A stretch of DNA of 5,723 nt from Candidatus Cloacimonadota bacterium (lineage in GTDB: Bacteria > Cloacimonadota > Cloacimonadia > Cloacimonadales > TCS61): assembly GCA_011372345.1 (NCBI GenBank), contig DRTC01000415.1, forward strand, positions 1 through 5,723. Reading direction: 5' to 3'. Below are positions 5,516 to 5,723 of the stretch, piece after piece; the stretch's first letter is position 1, and the number at the start of each line of letters is the position of its first letter. The notes beneath the pieces were generated by a model. The model was not told the origin of the DNA. It did not search any database and saw only the letters and a program-made list of their open reading frames with translations. The position numbers and the translations under genes were made by a program.

Positions 5516-5564
5516 AAAAACCTTGCGAATGGTTACAAACCTTCGCAATGGTTGAAAGGTTTTT
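5516..5564 (+). terminator. Intrinsic terminator after fabD
   Basis: AAAAACCTT (5516-5524) pairs with AAGGTTTTT (5556-5564). Inside it GCGAA (5525-5529) and GGTT (5531-5534) pair with AACC (5538-5541) and TTCGC (5542-5546) around ACA, leaving T5530 bulged. The five Ts of the 3' arm act as the U-tract and the five As of the 5' arm would allow weak activity on the opposite strand. Nine bases (5547-5555) stay unpaired, which is unusual. The segments from 5521 and 5540 are also near-direct repeats of 14 bases (12 identical). Confidence 0.75.
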
Positions 5565-5585
5565 CATTCCAAAAATCAAGAAACA

Positions 5586-5723
5586 ATGACAAGAGAAGAA
5601 TTAGTAAATTTCTGGATCGAAGGTTCGGACAGAGATTTCAAATCGATGCAAAACATGTTCGAATCCAAAGATTATCATTGGTCTTTATATGTCGGACATT
5701 TAGTGGTCGAGAAATTACTCAAA
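5586..5723 (+). CDS. HEPN-domain protein, 5' part (3' end outside window)
   Basis: An ATG at 5586 opens a frame of 46 codons running off the window. It reads MTREELVNFWIEGSDRDF, then YHWSLYVGHLVVEKLLK at 30-46. The amphipathic first helix with W..GS..D and the Y.W.L..GHL..EKLLK second helix are typical of HEPN proteins. HEPN families include MNT-paired toxins and RNases, usually with a C-terminal RX4-6H motif, which is outside the window. It lies 22 bases beyond the fabD terminator, so it is probably a separate unit. The ribosome-binding site is weak (only AAG in TCAAGAAACA). Family call is moderately sure; toxin function is unproven. Confidence 0.7.
   Translation, partial: MTREELVNFWIEGSDRDFKSMQNMFESKDYHWSLYVGHLVVEKLLK

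Noticed and set aside
5058..5579. Minus-strand 173-residue frame opposite fabD
   Set aside because: It is antisense to conserved catalytic parts of fabD and begins in the terminator region; Ser/Thr-rich composition is typical of a shadow frame.

Overview
The window is AT-rich bacterial DNA with every supportable gene on the + strand. It looks like a chromosomal housekeeping segment. In order it holds the 3' end of a shikimate dehydrogenase gene (aroE), a thymidine/pyrimidine-nucleoside phosphorylase (deoA), ribosomal protein L32 (rpmF), the lipid genes plsX, fabH and fabD, a terminator, and the 5' end of a HEPN-domain gene. No gene here identifies the species. The base composition, the compact rpmF-plsX-fabH-fabD order and the palindrome-filled gaps would fit an uncultivated group such as Cloacimonadota, but that is a weak guess from general impression.

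Layout. Bases 1-519 are aroE, with an in-frame 21-bp tandem duplication and a palindrome that supplies its last codons. Bases 520-727 have no gene and are packed with short palindromes. deoA (728-2035) is followed by a promoter region (about 2054-2110) and an AT-only stem-loop in front of rpmF (2149-2328). plsX (2343-3338) follows 14 bases later and fabH (3341-4336) 2 bases after that, so rpmF-plsX-fabH reads as one tight transcription unit. Bases 4337-4578 are a second gene-free, palindrome-rich gap before fabD (4579-5514). An intrinsic terminator (5516-5564) ends the cluster, and a HEPN-type gene starts at 5586 and runs off the window.

How the genes work together. PlsX makes acyl-phosphate from acyl-ACP for phospholipid synthesis. 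FabD loads malonate onto ACP, and FabH condenses malonyl-ACP with acyl-CoA to start fatty-acid synthesis. Placing them behind rpmF would link membrane-lipid supply to ribosome production, as in many bacteria. fabG, acpP and fabF, which often follow fabD, are not here.

The most interesting part is the two gaps. They share an exact 22-base repeat and a related module of about 38 bases, in swapped order. They also carry GTAG-headed palindromes that look like REP elements: one forms the end of aroE, and two form an inverted pair (REPIN-like) just upstream of fabD. REP elements of this kind are known substrates of RAYT (TnpA-REP) transposases. No such transposase lies in the window, so the link is inference.
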